Assembly: GCA_030068075.1 (NCBI GenBank)
Contig: CM057834.1
Coordinates: 92,459,119 to 92,523,118, forward strand
Length of the DNA: 64,000 nucleotides
Reading direction: 5' to 3'
Source of the DNA: Paguma larvata
Lineage: Eukaryota > Chordata > Mammalia > Carnivora > Viverridae
A program made the position numbers and the translations under genes. The notes under the pieces are model-generated. The model was not told the origin of the DNA and did no database searches. It saw only the letters and a program-made list of their open reading frames with translations. Positions 1 to 13,282 of the stretch are shown in pieces (the stretch's first letter is position 1; every line of letters begins with the position of its first letter).

Positions 1-98
1 AGTCACTGGAGAGTATATTATGTTCCTGGCTATGTGCCTGATGGCAGTGCTGTGATACTTCGTAAAGCCCCTCTGAGAAGCCCAAACACCTGGCCAGC

Positions 99-155
99 TA
101 TATATATAATTATGTATATGTATGTGTGTGTGCGTATGTATGTATGTATGTGTGC

Positions 156-216
<61 letters not shown>

Positions 217-220
217 TACA
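99..220. repeat. TA/TG microsatellite
   Basis: Alternating TA, TGTA and TG blocks, with a pure TA run of about 40 bp at 168-210. Short frames across it are low-complexity artefacts. Confidence 0.95.
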
Positions 221-1089
221 CCTGGGTTCTATTTTATGATATGTTTTATGGGATTCTCTTATATGATAGCACTGTTCATACATGCTTATTCACTTTTTGG
301 GAATCCAAATATCTAGGAAGTTTTATAGGGGATATCAGAATTCCCCATCTGAAAGAACAGAGCAATCATTACTAACCCCTGTGCTAAACTTATAAATTTT
401 AGAGGCCTCCTAAGTATGGTAAGTTTGTGTTGACACCTCTCCTCAAAATATGGATATTATTATTCACACAGTACAGAGGAAGAGGTTGAATTTCATGTAT
501 ATATAACTATGCCAGTTCAGACAGCTAGCAATCTACACTTAGTGCCTGGATTCGGGGCAAATATGCCTTGTCTGATTCCAAAGGCATTGTAAATTTCAAC
601 AAGGACACCCCTCTTCGGATATCAGCTGTGTGTAGATCAACATTTAGCTGAAGATGTGACAAACCCACAGAGTCATAATGTTACTATTATAGTTAGGATG
701 GTTACAGTTAAAGTAAGAAAATCCAAAACAAATTGATATAAGCAAAACTAACAAGGAAGTAAATGAAATACTGTAACCATGGAATGTAGTATCAAGCTGG
801 TATCTGAATAGCTGAATCTAGAATCCAAAGTGTTTCGAAGTATGTCTATCTTTTTGTTTTCTCCTGTCTCTCAGGTTTGCTTCTCTCTGTGGGCCTTATT
901 CTATCTATGGTTCATAGATTTCCTCTATGAGGTGAAAAAGCAAACTTAGAGGCCCCAGATATACATTATGACATGAGAGGCAAAATCCTGACTTGTCTGC
1001 CAGCTCCAGCAGAAAAGTCTCAGAGATGGGCTTGAATTGGCTTAGGCTGGATCATGTGGCCCTCCCTCAACTAAGCTCTCTGTCAGAGT
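221..1089. other. Non-genic stretch
   Basis: I see no gene, RNA or recognisable repeat here. It may contain old repeat too diverged to recognise by eye. Confidence 0.5.
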
Positions 1090-1660
1090 TATGAGGCACT
1101 TTGATCAGGCATTAACATATTTTGTTGACTCGAATCATCTTGACTTATGGGAACTTGTTTTATCTCATCATATACTTCATTTTGATAAGTGTTTCATGCA
1201 CACTTGAAAAACAATGTATTTTCTGTTATTGTTGATTGGAATATTCTATAAATGTCAATTAGGTTGAGGTTGATAATGTTCAAGTTTTCTGTTTCCTTAC
1301 TGATTCTTTTCTGTTCCCTTCCTTATGCTTGTTCTACCAATTATTAAGAGTCAAGTATTAAAATGTCTAATTGTGGATTTGTCTGTTTCCTCTTGAATTT
1401 CCATCAGTTTTTGCTTTACGTGTTTTGAAGCTCTGTTGTTAAACACCTAAATATTTATGCTTGAACCCTTAATTGAACCTTTTATAATTAATTAATTGAT
1501 TAATTGAACCCTTTATAATTATGAAATGCCTTTCCTTATCCCTGGTAATGTTCTTTTCTCTGAAATCTACTTTGATATTAACATAGCAAATCCAGGTTTC
1601 TTGTAATTGGTGTTAAAATCCTTGAGATTAAAAAAATGAAAAACACCATATCTCAGAGAT
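1090..1660 (-). mobile_element. Old L1 ORF2 fragment
   Basis: Antisense L1-like text (GTCAATTAGGTTGAGGTTGA; TCTAATTGTGGATTTGTCTG) typical of the ORF2 endonuclease region. Diverged, no open frame. Confidence 0.6.
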
Positions 1661-2081
1661 CCCTATCCTCCATTGCCTGATATCCAGTGAAAATTGTTGT
1701 TTTGTATGTTTTGTCCTGATCTGTAGTTGTTCAGGTGGAAGGATAAATCTAATCCCACTTTCTCTGTCTAGGATAGAAACAGAAGTCTTTTCTTAGGTTT
1801 TTAAAGCCTACCGAAACTAAATTTGTGTTTAGATTCTGGAATCATTTTTCTCACTGCAACAAATATCATGAGGAAACATGTCTGAGAATTCAAAATAGTT
1901 ATCAAGATCCTTTCACTTTTCTCCTTTGGGTTTCAAGTTATCTGGTTCTAGAAACTGTGCTCTGACCCACTGTCCCACACTGCTTCTACAATGTTTCATT
2001 TCTAGTGGTGAGAAGACAGGGGTCTCATAGGAGAACCTCTACCTTCCAGGGCTTCCTAAACCAATCACTTCCCAGATATAT

Positions 2082-2083
<2 letters not shown>
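1661..2083. other. Non-genic stretch
   Basis: No open frame of note and no family recognised, between the old L1 fragment and the CT microsatellite. Confidence 0.5.

Positions 2084-2127
<44 letters not shown>
2084..2127. repeat. (CT)n microsatellite
   Basis: About 22 uninterrupted CT units, not part of a recognisable SINE. Confidence 0.95.
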
Positions 2128-2130
<3 letters not shown>

Positions 2131-2470
2131 ACCTACCTTATCTGAAAGATAAGGAAACTAGAGTAGGTGGGAAATACTTCCATAAAACTATGTTACTCTG
2201 TGACTTTCTGACTCCTATTTTCTGCAGAAGGTGAATATATCAGATAAATTATACTAAAGGGTTTACCATTATTTTTTACAAAACAGATTCTATTTTGACT
2301 TTGATTTTCTTAAAAATCAGGAGCTATAACTGTAAAACAAAGAAGTTTTAAAAATACAAAGATTCGATTTTACTGTGATACAATAGAGAGCTTTACTAAC
2401 AGTGGATAAGGATATCGTGTTGTTATTTGGGAAAATGTTAACAACGTTAGGCATATTAAATATAATGCTT

Positions 2471-2677
2471 GGGACGCCTAGAAGGCTCAGTCAGTTAAGC
2501 ATCTGAGTCTTCGTTTCCACTCAGATCATGATCTCACAGTTGTGAGATTAAGCCCCATGTTGGGCCCTGTGCTGGTGTGGAGCCTGCCTAAGATTCTCTC
2601 TCTCTCTCCCTCTGCCCCCCGCCCCCCCATTGCTCATGTGCACTCTCTCTCTCTGAAAAAAATAAAAATAAAAATAA
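2471..2677 (+). mobile_element. CAN-SINE with clear target duplication
   Basis: Starts GGGACGCCTAGAAGGCTCAG and ends in CT- then A-rich sequence. Flanked by a 15 bp duplication TTAAATATAATGCTT (2456-2470 and 2678-2692). Confidence 0.92.
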
Positions 2678-2692
2678 TTAAATATAATGCTT

Positions 2693-3029
2693 CTTTTGTT
2701 ATTGATTAACAATGATTTACACAAAATAAAAATATTATTTTAAAAAATAGTGTGTTCCACAAAACCTATGACCCAAAAAAGAATGGTGATTCTGGAGGAG
2801 GCTAGATCTAAATCTCTAAATCTCTGTGTGATTTGCGCCAAGGTGTTCCATCTCTCTAACCTTTTGTACAGAAAACATTTTTTAAAAGCAAAATCGGCGC
2901 CTATAGACACAGGTAGAAGCATTACTTGTGTTGTTGTTAATTTGGGCAATATTACTTTATTTTAGAGGAGTTTTAATTTTCGAAGTGTTTGTGGAACTAT
3001 TATCTCCATCTATTGTGTCATTAATTCAC
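2693..3029. other. Non-genic stretch
   Basis: AT-rich sequence after the SINE; opposite-strand frames of about 70 codons overlap here and neither resembles a protein family. Confidence 0.5.
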
Positions 3030-3395
3030 TGTAAGAACTGCAATTACAGAGTATCGCTAGCTGGGCGCTTAAACAGCAGGAATGTATTTTCTTGCAATTT
3101 CGGATTCTACAAGTCCGAGATCAAGGTCTTGACAGGGTTTCTTTCCTTGGAGGCTTCTGTTTTTTCTGTAGGCAGGTGTCTTTTCCCTGTGTCTTCCTAT
3201 GGTCTTCCCTCCCTGCACGTGTGTTTCTTAATTTTTTCTTATAAGGATCCCAGTCACTTTGGATTAGGGCCCACCTTACCTTAATTACTTCTTGAAAGAC
3301 CCTGCCTCCAAATATAGTCACAGTCTGAGGTTCTGAAAGTTAAGATTTCAATATATGAATTTGGAGGGGACCCAGTTCAACCCATAATTCTCATA
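3030..3395. mobile_element. Probable ancient mammalian interspersed repeat, family unassigned
   Basis: Text such as GGATTAGGGCCCACCTTACC, AAGACCCTGCCTCCAAATAT and GACCCAGTTCAACCCATAAT matches a widespread old mammalian repeat I recall but cannot name. The open frame of 118 codons across it (2928-3284) is not a gene. Confidence 0.4.
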
Positions 3396-4319
3396 TTCAA
3401 CAAAGAGTGTTGCCATGACTGTTATAGCCCGATTCCTTTATACTTTACCCACTAAGGTAGGGAGAGCTGGCATTATTATTCCCTCTCAAGATATGAGGAA
3501 ACCAGTATCAGAAGAGAATTTGGAAAGGCTACAAAAATTTGAGTGGTATTTTATTTTCTGTAAAATTGCTGAGGTTTATTAAAAGATAAGAAAGGTCTCT
3601 TAAGGATAAGAAAGGTCTTATAGATAAGAAAAACTCTTTGAAATAAAATTTCTCACAGACAATTTTACAGAGATGCAATTTTGCTAAGGGCTATCACAAG
3701 TACTAAGTGCTATCTATTATTTAGGTATTTTGTAAGTACTATATAAGAACTCTCTATGCGTACTTACTAAAAGCTAAGTGTTAAGTACTATTACTAGATG
3801 TCAAGTGAAAGTCAACTTTGTGATAATTTGTGAGCACTTAGAGATCCAGAAAGAGACATTGAAGAGGAAAGAGAGGGGGTGACCCCTTGCACTTCTTAAT
3901 TTTCCTTATTTTTTTTTTAAAGAAAAGGGCATGATTGAATGGCACATGCCTATAGAAGTTAGGAAGAAGAGCCAATTCATGCAAAGATGATAATTTGTCA
4001 TAAACTTACATGTTGTAGACATAAAATAAATGTAGATATCATGGGACCCAACCTTTTAGGCAGTAGAAGGTTGATAATAGGGCTTGTAACTTGGTAAGAG
4101 CATGTTCCAACTAGTAAATGGCATTCTTTCAGGATAAGACATCCCATACAGGGCACATCCATTGCCAAGCAAAACATGGATTTGATTGTATTTTCTTAAA
4201 CACCCCCCGCCCCCGCTGCCATGTTCGTGTAATGCACAACTATACACTTCAGCTCTGGGGTGCAGTAGGATTGAAATGATTCTGTTTCATCGAATTTGAT
4301 GGCTCACACCCAGATAGCT
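3396..4319. other. Non-genic stretch
   Basis: AT-rich with short internal similarities (AAGATAAGAAAGGTCT occurs twice near 3583 and 3605). No gene seen. Confidence 0.5.
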
Positions 4320-5790
4320 ATCTTTGAGGAAATACGTTTAATGTAGATTTTATTTCTCTAAGACTTTGGGTTTTTTTTTTTCAGGATCTCTTATATTCCA
4401 TCAGCTTTTGGTAAGTTATATTTTCAGAGAAATTTGTCCTTTAAGTTTTCAAATTTATTGATGTAAATGTATTCAGAGTTTTGCTTATTGTCTTTTGAAT
4501 ATCTACAGAATTTGTACTTATATCCTTTTTTATTCTATTATTTTATTTGTTCTATATCATTCTCCTTTCTTAAAATTATGTTTATTGATATATATTTTAC
4601 ATTCAGCAAAAATCATTCTTTTAAAGTGATTAGTTCTATAATTTTTGACAAATGTTTGTAAACAAACCACCATAAACAAGATATAGAACATTCCCAAAAG
4701 TTTCCTTGTTCCTGTGTGCGGTCGATTTCCTCTTTCCACCCCAGCCCCAGGCAACTGCTAATCACATTTCTATTCCTATAATTTTGTTTTTTCCAGTATG
4801 TTAGGATAAATACAATCGTAATGAATGTAGCCTTTTGTGTCTGTCTTCTTTCACTTGCAATAATAGCATCAAGATTCATGCATATTGCTATCTATAGCTG
4901 TAGTTTATTTCTTTTCATGGCCAAGTAGTGCTCTGTTGTGTGGATGTACTACAGTCTGCTTATTCATTCACCAGGTGGTAGATATTTGGGTTATCTCCAG
5001 ATTTTGGCAATTATGAACTAAACTGATATATGTATTAGGATATAAGTCTTTTTGTGGACATGTACTTTTAATTTTTCTTGGATAAATTCTTACAGTGGGG
5101 TTGCTAGAATATAAGGTAAGTATATATTTAACATTATAAAAAACTACCAAACTCTTAAGTGGCTATACGATTTTGCATTTCCACCAGAGGCATGTAAGAG
5201 TTCCATTTGTTCCACATCGTTATCAGAAGTTAGTATTGGCAGTTTTTAGAGAGAGAGCATGAGCAGGGGAGAGAGGCAGAGGGACAGAGAGAGAATCTTA
5301 AGCAGGCTCCACATTCAGCACTGAGGCCAATGTGGGGCCAGACACAGGTCTTGTCACAGGGCTCGATCCCGTGGCCCTGGAATCATGACTTAAGCTGAAA
5401 TCAAGAGTCGGACACTCAACTGACTGATCCACCCAGGTGCCCCACCGGTTCTTTCAATTTTAGGCATTCTAACAGTTGTGTAGTGACATCTCATTATCAT
5501 TTTACTTGCAATTTCCTAATGGCTAGTGATGTTGATCATCTTTCATTTGCATACTTGCCAAGTAGATTCTCCTATTATTTCTTTAGCTTCCCTTATTGCA
5601 TGACAAGAACCTCTAGTACAATGTTGAATAGTAAGTGCTGAGAGTAAGCATCCTTGATTGTTTCTAATCTCAGAATGGAAGCATTTAATCTTTCAACATT
5701 AAGAATGATGTTAATTATTAGAACTTTTTTGTTTTTTTTTTCAGATTGAGAGAATGTTCCTCTATTTCTAGATTCCTTAGTTTTTATTAT
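4320..5790 (-). mobile_element. Old L1 fragments interrupted by a SINE
   Basis: Diverged antisense L1 ORF2 and 3' end text (for example GGCCAAGTAGTGCTCTGTTG and TTATCTCCAGATTTTGGCAA). The SINE at 5243-5443 interrupts it. Boundaries approximate. Confidence 0.55.
5243..5443 (-). mobile_element. CAN-SINE
   Basis: GAGAGAGAGCATGAGCAGGG at the left and CACCCAGGTGCCCC at the right end; inserted into an old L1. Confidence 0.85.
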
Positions 5791-6282
5791 TAATAAATAA
5801 TAATAATTGATGAATAATTAGTGAATAAGTTTTTATTAATGAATATTGAGTTTGACTTTGAACTCGTTTTAGAAAATTTTGAACTCGTTGCAGAAAATTT
5901 GCAAATACAGAACAGAAAGTTTCTCCTAATGTTAATATCTTGCAAAAACATAGTATATAACAAAGTTAAAAAAAATAAATAAAATGATGAAGTCAACATT
6001 GGTGCAACTAATGTTAACTAACTTCATTTTTAGCTAAATTATAATGCTTAAAACAATTTCATCTGTTTTCCCAATAATTACCTTTTTAAAAATTTCAGAT
6101 GCTATCCAGGACTTCACATTGTATCTGCTTGTAATTTCTCTTTAGCCTCTATCATTCTGCAAGAGTTCCAACCTTTCCTTGTCTTTCATGTCTTGACAAT
6201 TTTAAGGAGTACTGATCAATTAAATATTGTACTAACTTGCATTTCTGGGATAAACTCAACTTGGAAATAACATACTAAATGT
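5791..6282. other. Non-genic AT-rich stretch
   Basis: Contains a local imperfect duplication (GAACTCGTTTTAGAAAATTT then GAACTCGTTGCAGAAAATTT near 5860-5900). Probably old repeat; no gene. Confidence 0.5.
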
Positions 6283-6711
6283 TTTTATGTTTATATTTAA
6301 ATTCCAGGTAGTTAATTAATATACAGTGTAATATTAGATTCAGGTGTACAATATAGTGATTCAACACTCCCCTACATCACCCAGTGGTCATCACAGCAAG
6401 TGCATTCCTAAATCCTCATCATCTGTTTAACCCATTCACCACTCACCTCCCTTTTGGTAACCCTCAGTTTGTTCTCTAGAGTTAAGAGTCTGTTTGTTGC
6501 TGAAACCAACATTACACGATATGTTAACTAACTTGAATTTAAATAAAAAAGGAGTCTGTTTCTTGGTTTAACTCTCTCTTTTTTTCCTTTTGCTCATTTG
6601 TTTCTTAAATTCCACATATGAGTGAAATCATATGGTATTTGGTCTTTTTCTGACTAACTTACATCACTTAGCCTAATACTCTCTAGTTTCATCTCTATCA
6701 TTGCAAATGGT

Positions 6712-6746
<35 letters not shown>

Positions 6747-8598
6747 GCTTCTTTATCCATTCATCAGTTGATGGACACTTGGGCTTTTTCTATAATTTGT
6801 ATATTGTAGATAATGCTGCTATAAACATAGGGGTGTATGTATCCCTTTGAATTAGCGTTTTTGTATTCTGCGGGTAAATACCTAGTAGTGTGGTTACTGG
6901 ATCGTAGGGTAGTTCAATTTTTAACTTTTTGAGGAACCTCTATACTGTTTACCAGAGTGGCTGCACCAGTTTGCATTCCCACCAGCAGTGCAAAAGAGTT
7001 CCCCTTTTTCTACATCCTCACCAACACATGTTGTTTCTTGTGTTGTTGATTTTAGTCATTCTGACAGGTGTGAGGTGACATCTCATTATAGTTTTGATTT
7101 GCATTTCCTGGTGATGAGTGCTGTTGAGCATCTCTATGTGTCTGTTGGCCATCTGTATGTCTTGTTTGGAAAAATGTCAGTGTCTTCTGTCCATTTTTTA
7201 GTCAGATTATTTATTTTTGGAGCATTGAGTTTTAGAAGTTCTTTATGTATTTCGGATACTAACCCTTTATCAGATAGTTCATTTGCAAATATCTTCTCCT
7301 GTTCCATAGGTTGCTTTTTCATTTTGTTAATTCCTTTGTTGTGCAGAAGCTTTTCATTTTGGTGTAGTCCCAATAGTTTATTTTTGCTTTTGTTTCCCTT
7401 GCCTCAGGAGACATATCTAGAAAGAAGTTGCTATAGCTGATGTCAAAGAAGTTACTGCCTGTGTTCTCTTCTAGAATTTTAGGATGGTTTCATATCTCAC
7501 ATTCAGGTTTAATCCATTTTGAGTTTTTTTTTTTGTGTGTGTGTGTGTATGATGTAAGAAAATAGTCCAGTTTCATTCTTTTGCATGTTGCTGTTCAGTT
7601 TCCCAACACCATTTGTTGAAGAGACTGTCTTTTCCCCATAGAATACATTTTCCTGCTTTGTCAAAGATTAATTGACCATACACTTGTTTGTTCATTTCTG
7701 GGTTTTCTATTGTGTTGTATTGATTTATGTGTCTGTTTTTGTGCCAGTACCATACTGTCTTAATTACTACAGCTTTGTAATATAAGTTGAAGTCTGGAAT
7801 TGTGATCCCTCCAGCTTTGCTTTTCTTTTTTAAGATTGTTTGGCTATTGAGGGTCTTTTGTGGTTCCATGCAAATTTGGGGATTGTTTATTCTAGTTCTC
7901 TGAAAAATACTATTGGTATTTTGATAGGGATTGCATTACATGTGTAGATTGCTTTGGGTAGTATAGACATTTTAACAATATTTGCTCTTCCAATCCATGA
8001 ACATTGGATGTCGTTTGATTTCCTTATGTCATCTGCAATTTCATTAGTGTTTTATAGTTTTCAGAGTACAAGTCTTTCACCTCTTTGGTTAGGTTTATTC
8101 CTAGGTATCTTATTATTTTTGGTGCAATCTAAATGGGATTGATCCTTGATTTCTCTTTCTGTTGCTTCATTATAGTGTATAGAAATGCAACAAATTTCTG
8201 TATGTTGATTTTGTATCTTGCCACTTTATTTATTTATTATTTATTTTGTATCTTGCCACTGAATTCGTGTATCAGTTCTAGCAATATTTTGGTGGAATCT
8301 TTGGATTTTCTATATCTAATATCATGTCATCTGCAAATAGTGAAAGTTTTACTTCTTCCTTGCCAATTTGGATACTTTTATTTCTTTTTGTTGTCTGATT
8401 GTTGTATCTCCTAAATCATGTCTCTGCAGTTCCTACTGTCTTCAATGTGGCCTCTTCTTTCCCTTTAGTCATGGAGTTTGTTCTGCGAGTCTTCAGGTTG
8501 ATTTCTACGATATTTAGAATGATTTGATAGTTACATAGTTGTATTCATGGGATGAGGCAAGCCTAGGGTCCTCCTACTCTGCTGCTATCTTCCTCGAG
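6283..8598 (-). mobile_element. L1 LINE with both ends but the middle deleted
   Basis: Minus-strand L1. The left end shows L1 3'-terminal sequence (AATATACAGTGTAATATTAG; GGTGTACAATATAGTGATTC), followed by ORF2 C-terminal and late reverse transcriptase parts up to about 8398. After about 8400 it jumps to sequence matching a carnivore L1 5' UTR, ending at the motif complementary to GAGGAAGATAGCAGCAGAGT. ORF1, the endonuclease and most of the reverse transcriptase are missing. A TG microsatellite sits in the 3' part (6711-6746). Confidence 0.75.
6711..6746. repeat. (TG)n microsatellite inside L1
   Basis: TG run with one GAG interruption, in the L1 3' part where such expansions are common. Confidence 0.9.
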
Positions 8599-8714
8599 AT
8601 CATTCTGTTTATTTTTTATAGCTGGATACACTTTGCTAATATTTTAAATGTATTTTTGTATCCATGATCATGAGAGATTTTGATATGTAGACTTATTATT
8701 TTATTTTTTATTTT

Positions 8715-8947
8715 TCTTTAAAATGTTTACATGTTTTTGAGAAAGAGACAGAGAGAGAAATAGAGAGAGGGGGAACAAGCAAGGGAGAGGTAGAGAGAGA
8801 GAGAGAGAGAGACATAGAATCCAAAACAGTCTCCAGACTCTGAGCTGTCAGTGAAGAGCCCAACATGGGGCTCAAATTCACAAACTGTGAGAACATGACC
8901 TGAGCTGAAGTTGGATGTTTAACCAACTGAGCCACCTAGGGTGCCCC
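8715..8947 (-). mobile_element. CAN-SINE
   Basis: TTAAAATGTTTACATG and GA-rich body on the left; GAGCCACCTAGGGTGCCCC on the right. Somewhat diverged. Confidence 0.85.
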
Positions 8948-9148
8948 TATAGTTTTTATTTTTTTTTAATTTGTGGTGTTTTTGTTTGGTTTTGGTATCA
9001 GTGTAATGCTTAAATAATTAACTGAGTAAAGTTACTTCTGCTTCAGTGTTCTAGAAGAGTTTGATAGAATTTTATAATATTTCTTCCTTAAAATTTTGGT
9101 ACATTTCACCAGTGAAGTCATTTGGCCTATTGTTTTTCGTGGGGAGAT

Positions 9149-9354
9149 TTTTTTTAATTTTTTAATGTTTATTTATTTGAGAGAGAGAGAGAGCATGAGC
9201 AGGGGTGGGGCAGAGAGAGAGGGAGACACAGAATCCAAAGCAGGCTCTGAGCTGTCAGCATGGAGCCCAACGGAGGGCTCTAACTCACGAACTGTGAGAT
9301 CATAACCTGAGCCGAAGTTGGACGCTTAACCGACTGAGCCACCCAGGTGCCCCT
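9149..9354 (-). mobile_element. CAN-SINE with target duplication
   Basis: Complete SINE ending CACCCAGGTGCCCCT, flanked by GTGGGGAGAT (9139-9148 and 9355-9364), inside old L1. Confidence 0.92.
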
Positions 9355-10640
9355 GTGGGGAGATCTTAAAATGTTTTTATTCTTTTGATATATTTAAGAT
9401 CAGTAGTGATATCACCACTTTCATTTTTTATATTGATAATTTGTGTCTTCTCTCTTGTTCAGTCTGGATAAAGGTTAATCAATTTTATTGATATTTTCCA
9501 AAAAATCAGCTTTTGTTTTCTTTAATTTTCTCTATTATTTTTTATTTTCTATTGATTTATTATTATCTTTGTTTTTATTTTCCTTAGGTTTATGTCCTTA
9601 ACTTTGCTTGAAATGCTTTTGTCTGCTGACAATAAATATGTTTATCATTTCCACGAAGAGTGCATCTTTCTTTCTCATTTTTACATATTTTTTATCTTCT
9701 TTTCTTCATTTATTTTAACTGGAAGGGAAAGAAGGGGATTGGCATTTTTTCTTTCAGTTCTTCTATTAACCTTATCTTTTTTCCTCTTTATGTAATGCAT
9801 ATTTTTTCCTACAACTTCTTTAATAATTTCCTTTTTATTGTTGCTTTTTGACATTTTGATAATGTGGAATTTTGATAGTGTAGTACTTTTGTTTTTAAAT
9901 ACTTGGTTTTTTTTTTTGACCCACTCGAATATTGAGGTTCATTCTTATCATCATGTTTAGAAATTTGGGGTTAATATTTTTAAAATATTTGTTATGTCTT
10001 TCCCATCTTTTCCCTTTTCCTTTTGGGTCTCTAATTTCATGTTTGTTCTTTCTCATAGCTTATTGAAACATTGTTCAATTTTTTCAGCATTTTTTTTCTC
10101 TTTCATCTTGAATGGGTTGTTTTGCTATGTCTCAAGTCCTCTAACTTCTTTTTCTGCAGAGTCTAATCTACTGATTGTATCTAGTCTGTTTTTCATTTTA
10201 GATATTGTAAGTTTCATCACTTTATAGTTTGAATTGGGTGTTTTTGTATCCTCGATTTCTTTCCTCATTGCTTAGGTTTTCCTCTCTCTTCTTGTGAAGA
10301 CAGCAATACATCATGTGAAGTATATTTGCAATGAATATTGTAATATGCTTGTATCCGAATTATATAATTTGTGTCATTTCTGTATGTGTTTCCATTGACT
10401 GATTTTTCTCCTCATTATGGTTTGTTTGGGTTTCCTCCCTTTGTGCTGTGGCCCAGAAACTCTCCTGCCTCTTTGCATACCTGGAATTACTTTTATAAAT
10501 TACAAACATTGTGATTTTTATGTTTGGGAGTATGGGTCATTTTGCTTTATTTTAATATTTCTGTACTTTGTCCTGAGAGTCAGTTAAGTTGCTGGCAATT
10601 TGTTGGTCTTTTGAGGATTTCTTTTAAGGTTAGATTAGAT

Positions 10641-11224
10641 CCAGAAGGCTGAAGTGTGGGATCAATTTGTACCAATATTAAGATTATACTTTTCTGAAGA
10701 CTCTATATGATGTCTTGGGTGTTAGATCTTTCCCTTTGGCTGATGAAGACATGAACTGTTCTGGCCTTATGTGTCCTCTAGAGATCATTCTGTTTCCTTC
10801 TTTCTGGTGTTCTTTCCTTGGCCTTGATAGATTCCTCACATTCACACAAAGATTAGCACCTGAGCAAAAGATATACCCATCTTCAGGCAACACAAGTTCT
10901 CTCTTTGCAGCTCCCTCCTCTTTGGTACTCTGTCCCAAACTATGAACTGTCTTTTCAATTTAGGATGTACACAGACTCTGTTTGGGTTCCCTCTCCTCAT
11001 CCTGTGGCCTGGATATTTTTTCCAGGCAGTGACCAAGTGTCACTTGGCAGTGACAAGCCAGGGCACTTGTGGCTCACCTTATTTGTTTCCCTTTTCTTGG
11101 GCATCTCTGTCCTGCACTGCCTGTTGTTCAATGTATGAAAACCATTGCTTCATTTATTTTCAGTTTTCTAGATGTTTAAGGTAGGAGAATAAATACCATC
11201 CCTGTTATTCCATTATAGCTGGAT
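10641..11224. other. Non-genic stretch of higher complexity
   Basis: Richer in GC than its L1 surroundings, with overlapping short frames on both strands (about 65-85 codons). None shows a family motif. Possibly the end region of an old L1. Confidence 0.4.
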
Positions 11225-12330
11225 ACTAAATTCACAGTGCCTTTTGATATTGATTTATTAATTTAAAAACCATGCTTAATTATTGTATTAATTGTAATAA
11301 TTTATAGATTCTTTTGAATTCTTTACATAGAAAATTATATAATCTGCAAATAAAACAACAGAACTGTTACTTCTGTTCAGTCCTCATGTTATTATATTTT
11401 TTACCCTGTCTTCTTGCACTGACTAGGACCACCAGTATAATGTTAAATAGAGATGAGTATAAGTAGCATTATTATTTCGTTTCTGAATTTACAGGGAATA
11501 CTTTCAAAATAATCACAAAAAGAATGATGTTTACTCTGTGTGTACTTTATCAGATAAGTCAGTTCTCTATTTTTTTTAAAGACATGATTTTATGTTAACT
11601 TTAAAATAATTTTCTCTCTCTTAACGTGATCAAATAATTTTTTCTTCTCTTTATTATTAATGAAGTTAATAATAGCAATTGTTTTCTGATATGAAAGAAA
11701 ACTTTCCATCTTGTATAAAACTGACTTTGTCATGATGGGTTGGTTTTATAAATTGATAGATGTAGTTTGCTCTTATTTTGTTTGGGAATTTTCTCTCTGT
11801 TTTCCTGAGCCAGCTCAAAGTGTAATTTTCCTTTCTTTTCCTTTCCTAGTCAACATTTGGTATGATGGCCATCCTAACTTCATATAATGAGTTAAATCAT
11901 GATCCCTTGTTTGTCTTTTCTCTAGAAAGTCTTGTGCAAATTTGAAAGTATATGTTCTTTGAATATTTGATAGCATTTCCAATAGAGCCATAAAATGCAT
12001 TGCTAGAATCAAATCTTTTCAGCCCAGCGTTTTTCTTGAAAAACAAGGTGAGGTCAATTTGATTTTTTCTTAGCACATGTGTTTATTTCTGGTTTCGATA
12101 TTTACAAAATTTTCCTGTCTTCAGTATAAGTGATCCTATTTGTAAAGTTTCCTAAAATTCTTAGAAATGTCCTTGATATAATAGCTATGGTTCTTTTAGT
12201 ATCCTAATAACATTCTGTCCTATACTGGAAATAGCTCAGAGGAGCTTTGTATTCTCTTATTCTCACCATATATATTTTTGGATAGTTTTTAATGATATTT
12301 AATTTCTTTTATACTCTTATGATTTATCTT
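11225..12330 (-). mobile_element. Old L1 fragment
   Basis: AT-rich antisense L1-like sequence, including the theme CACCAGTATAATGTTAAATA near 11431. Boundaries and subfamily uncertain. Confidence 0.45.
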
Positions 12331-13061
12331 CTTAAGGAAGAAATATTTTTCTTCTACCGATTACCTATCAAATGATAGTTTCCAAGGGATATGACTTCCC
12401 CTTCTTTCTTGCTTTCCTTAAACCAAATGGTATTAAAAATATTATATAGCAAACACAAACCATTGCCAAGCTAATAAAAAAGAAAAAAATAGAAGTAATA
12501 AATATTATTAGGAAAGAAAAAGACATTACTAGATTCTATATACATTAAAAAAATATAAGAAAATATTAACAAATGTAGGCCAGTAAAATTTAAACATTAG
12601 ATGAAACAAACAAATTCCTAGGAAAAATAAAATTACCAAAAAGGACAGATGAAGAAAAAGACTAGTTCTATGTACTAAAAATGTTAAATCCGTAGTTAAG
12701 AATTTTAGAATTCATATTTAAGAAACTGGGCCAAGTGGCTTCACCAGTGAATTCTACCAAATGTAAAATGAAGAAATGGCACGAGTCATCCACATGTATG
12801 TCATTTCATGTATATATTTTAATATATAAAAGCCAATTATATTTTTATATAATTTAAAAGATACTAAAGGTAGTATTTCAAAGCATCACACTTGTGAGCA
12901 AATCTAATCAGAGTTATACAGAATTGCTACATAGACAAAATTGGACAGATATTAAATAAATGGAAGAATATATCTTTTTAATGGATTAGAATACTCAACA
13001 GCATAGAAAAATCACTTCTCTCCAAATTTATTTAAAAAAAATTTTTTTAATAGTTTATTTT

Positions 13062-13184
13062 GGGGGCACCTGGGTGGCCCAGTCAGTTAAACATCTGACT
13101 CTTGATTTCATCTCAAGTCATGATCTCACGATTCATGACTTTGAGTCCCACATTGGGCTCTGCACACATCATGAGCTTGTTTGG

Positions 13185-13228
<44 letters not shown>

Positions 13229-13282
13229 GAGAGATAAGTCTCAAAATAAAATCTCTCTCAAAATAAATAAATAAGCTTAAAA
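13062..13282 (+). mobile_element. CAN-SINE, plus strand
   Basis: GGGGGCACCTGGGTGGCCCA at the start, a pure CT run at about 13186-13223, and AATAAATAAATAAGC tail. Directly abuts an opposite-strand SINE. Confidence 0.9.

Larger units (their letters stand above)
8605..10640 (-). mobile_element. Old L1 fragments hosting two SINEs
   Basis: Antisense L1 ORF2-like sequence (CATTTGGCCTATTG near 9120; ATCAATTTTATTGATATTTT near 9477; CAGCTTTTGTTTTC near 9508). Two SINEs are inserted (8715-8947, 9149-9354). Heavily mutated. Confidence 0.6.

Noticed and set aside
34..375. 113-codon frame with a Tyr-Ile run at the window start
   Set aside because: Translation of a TA/TG microsatellite.
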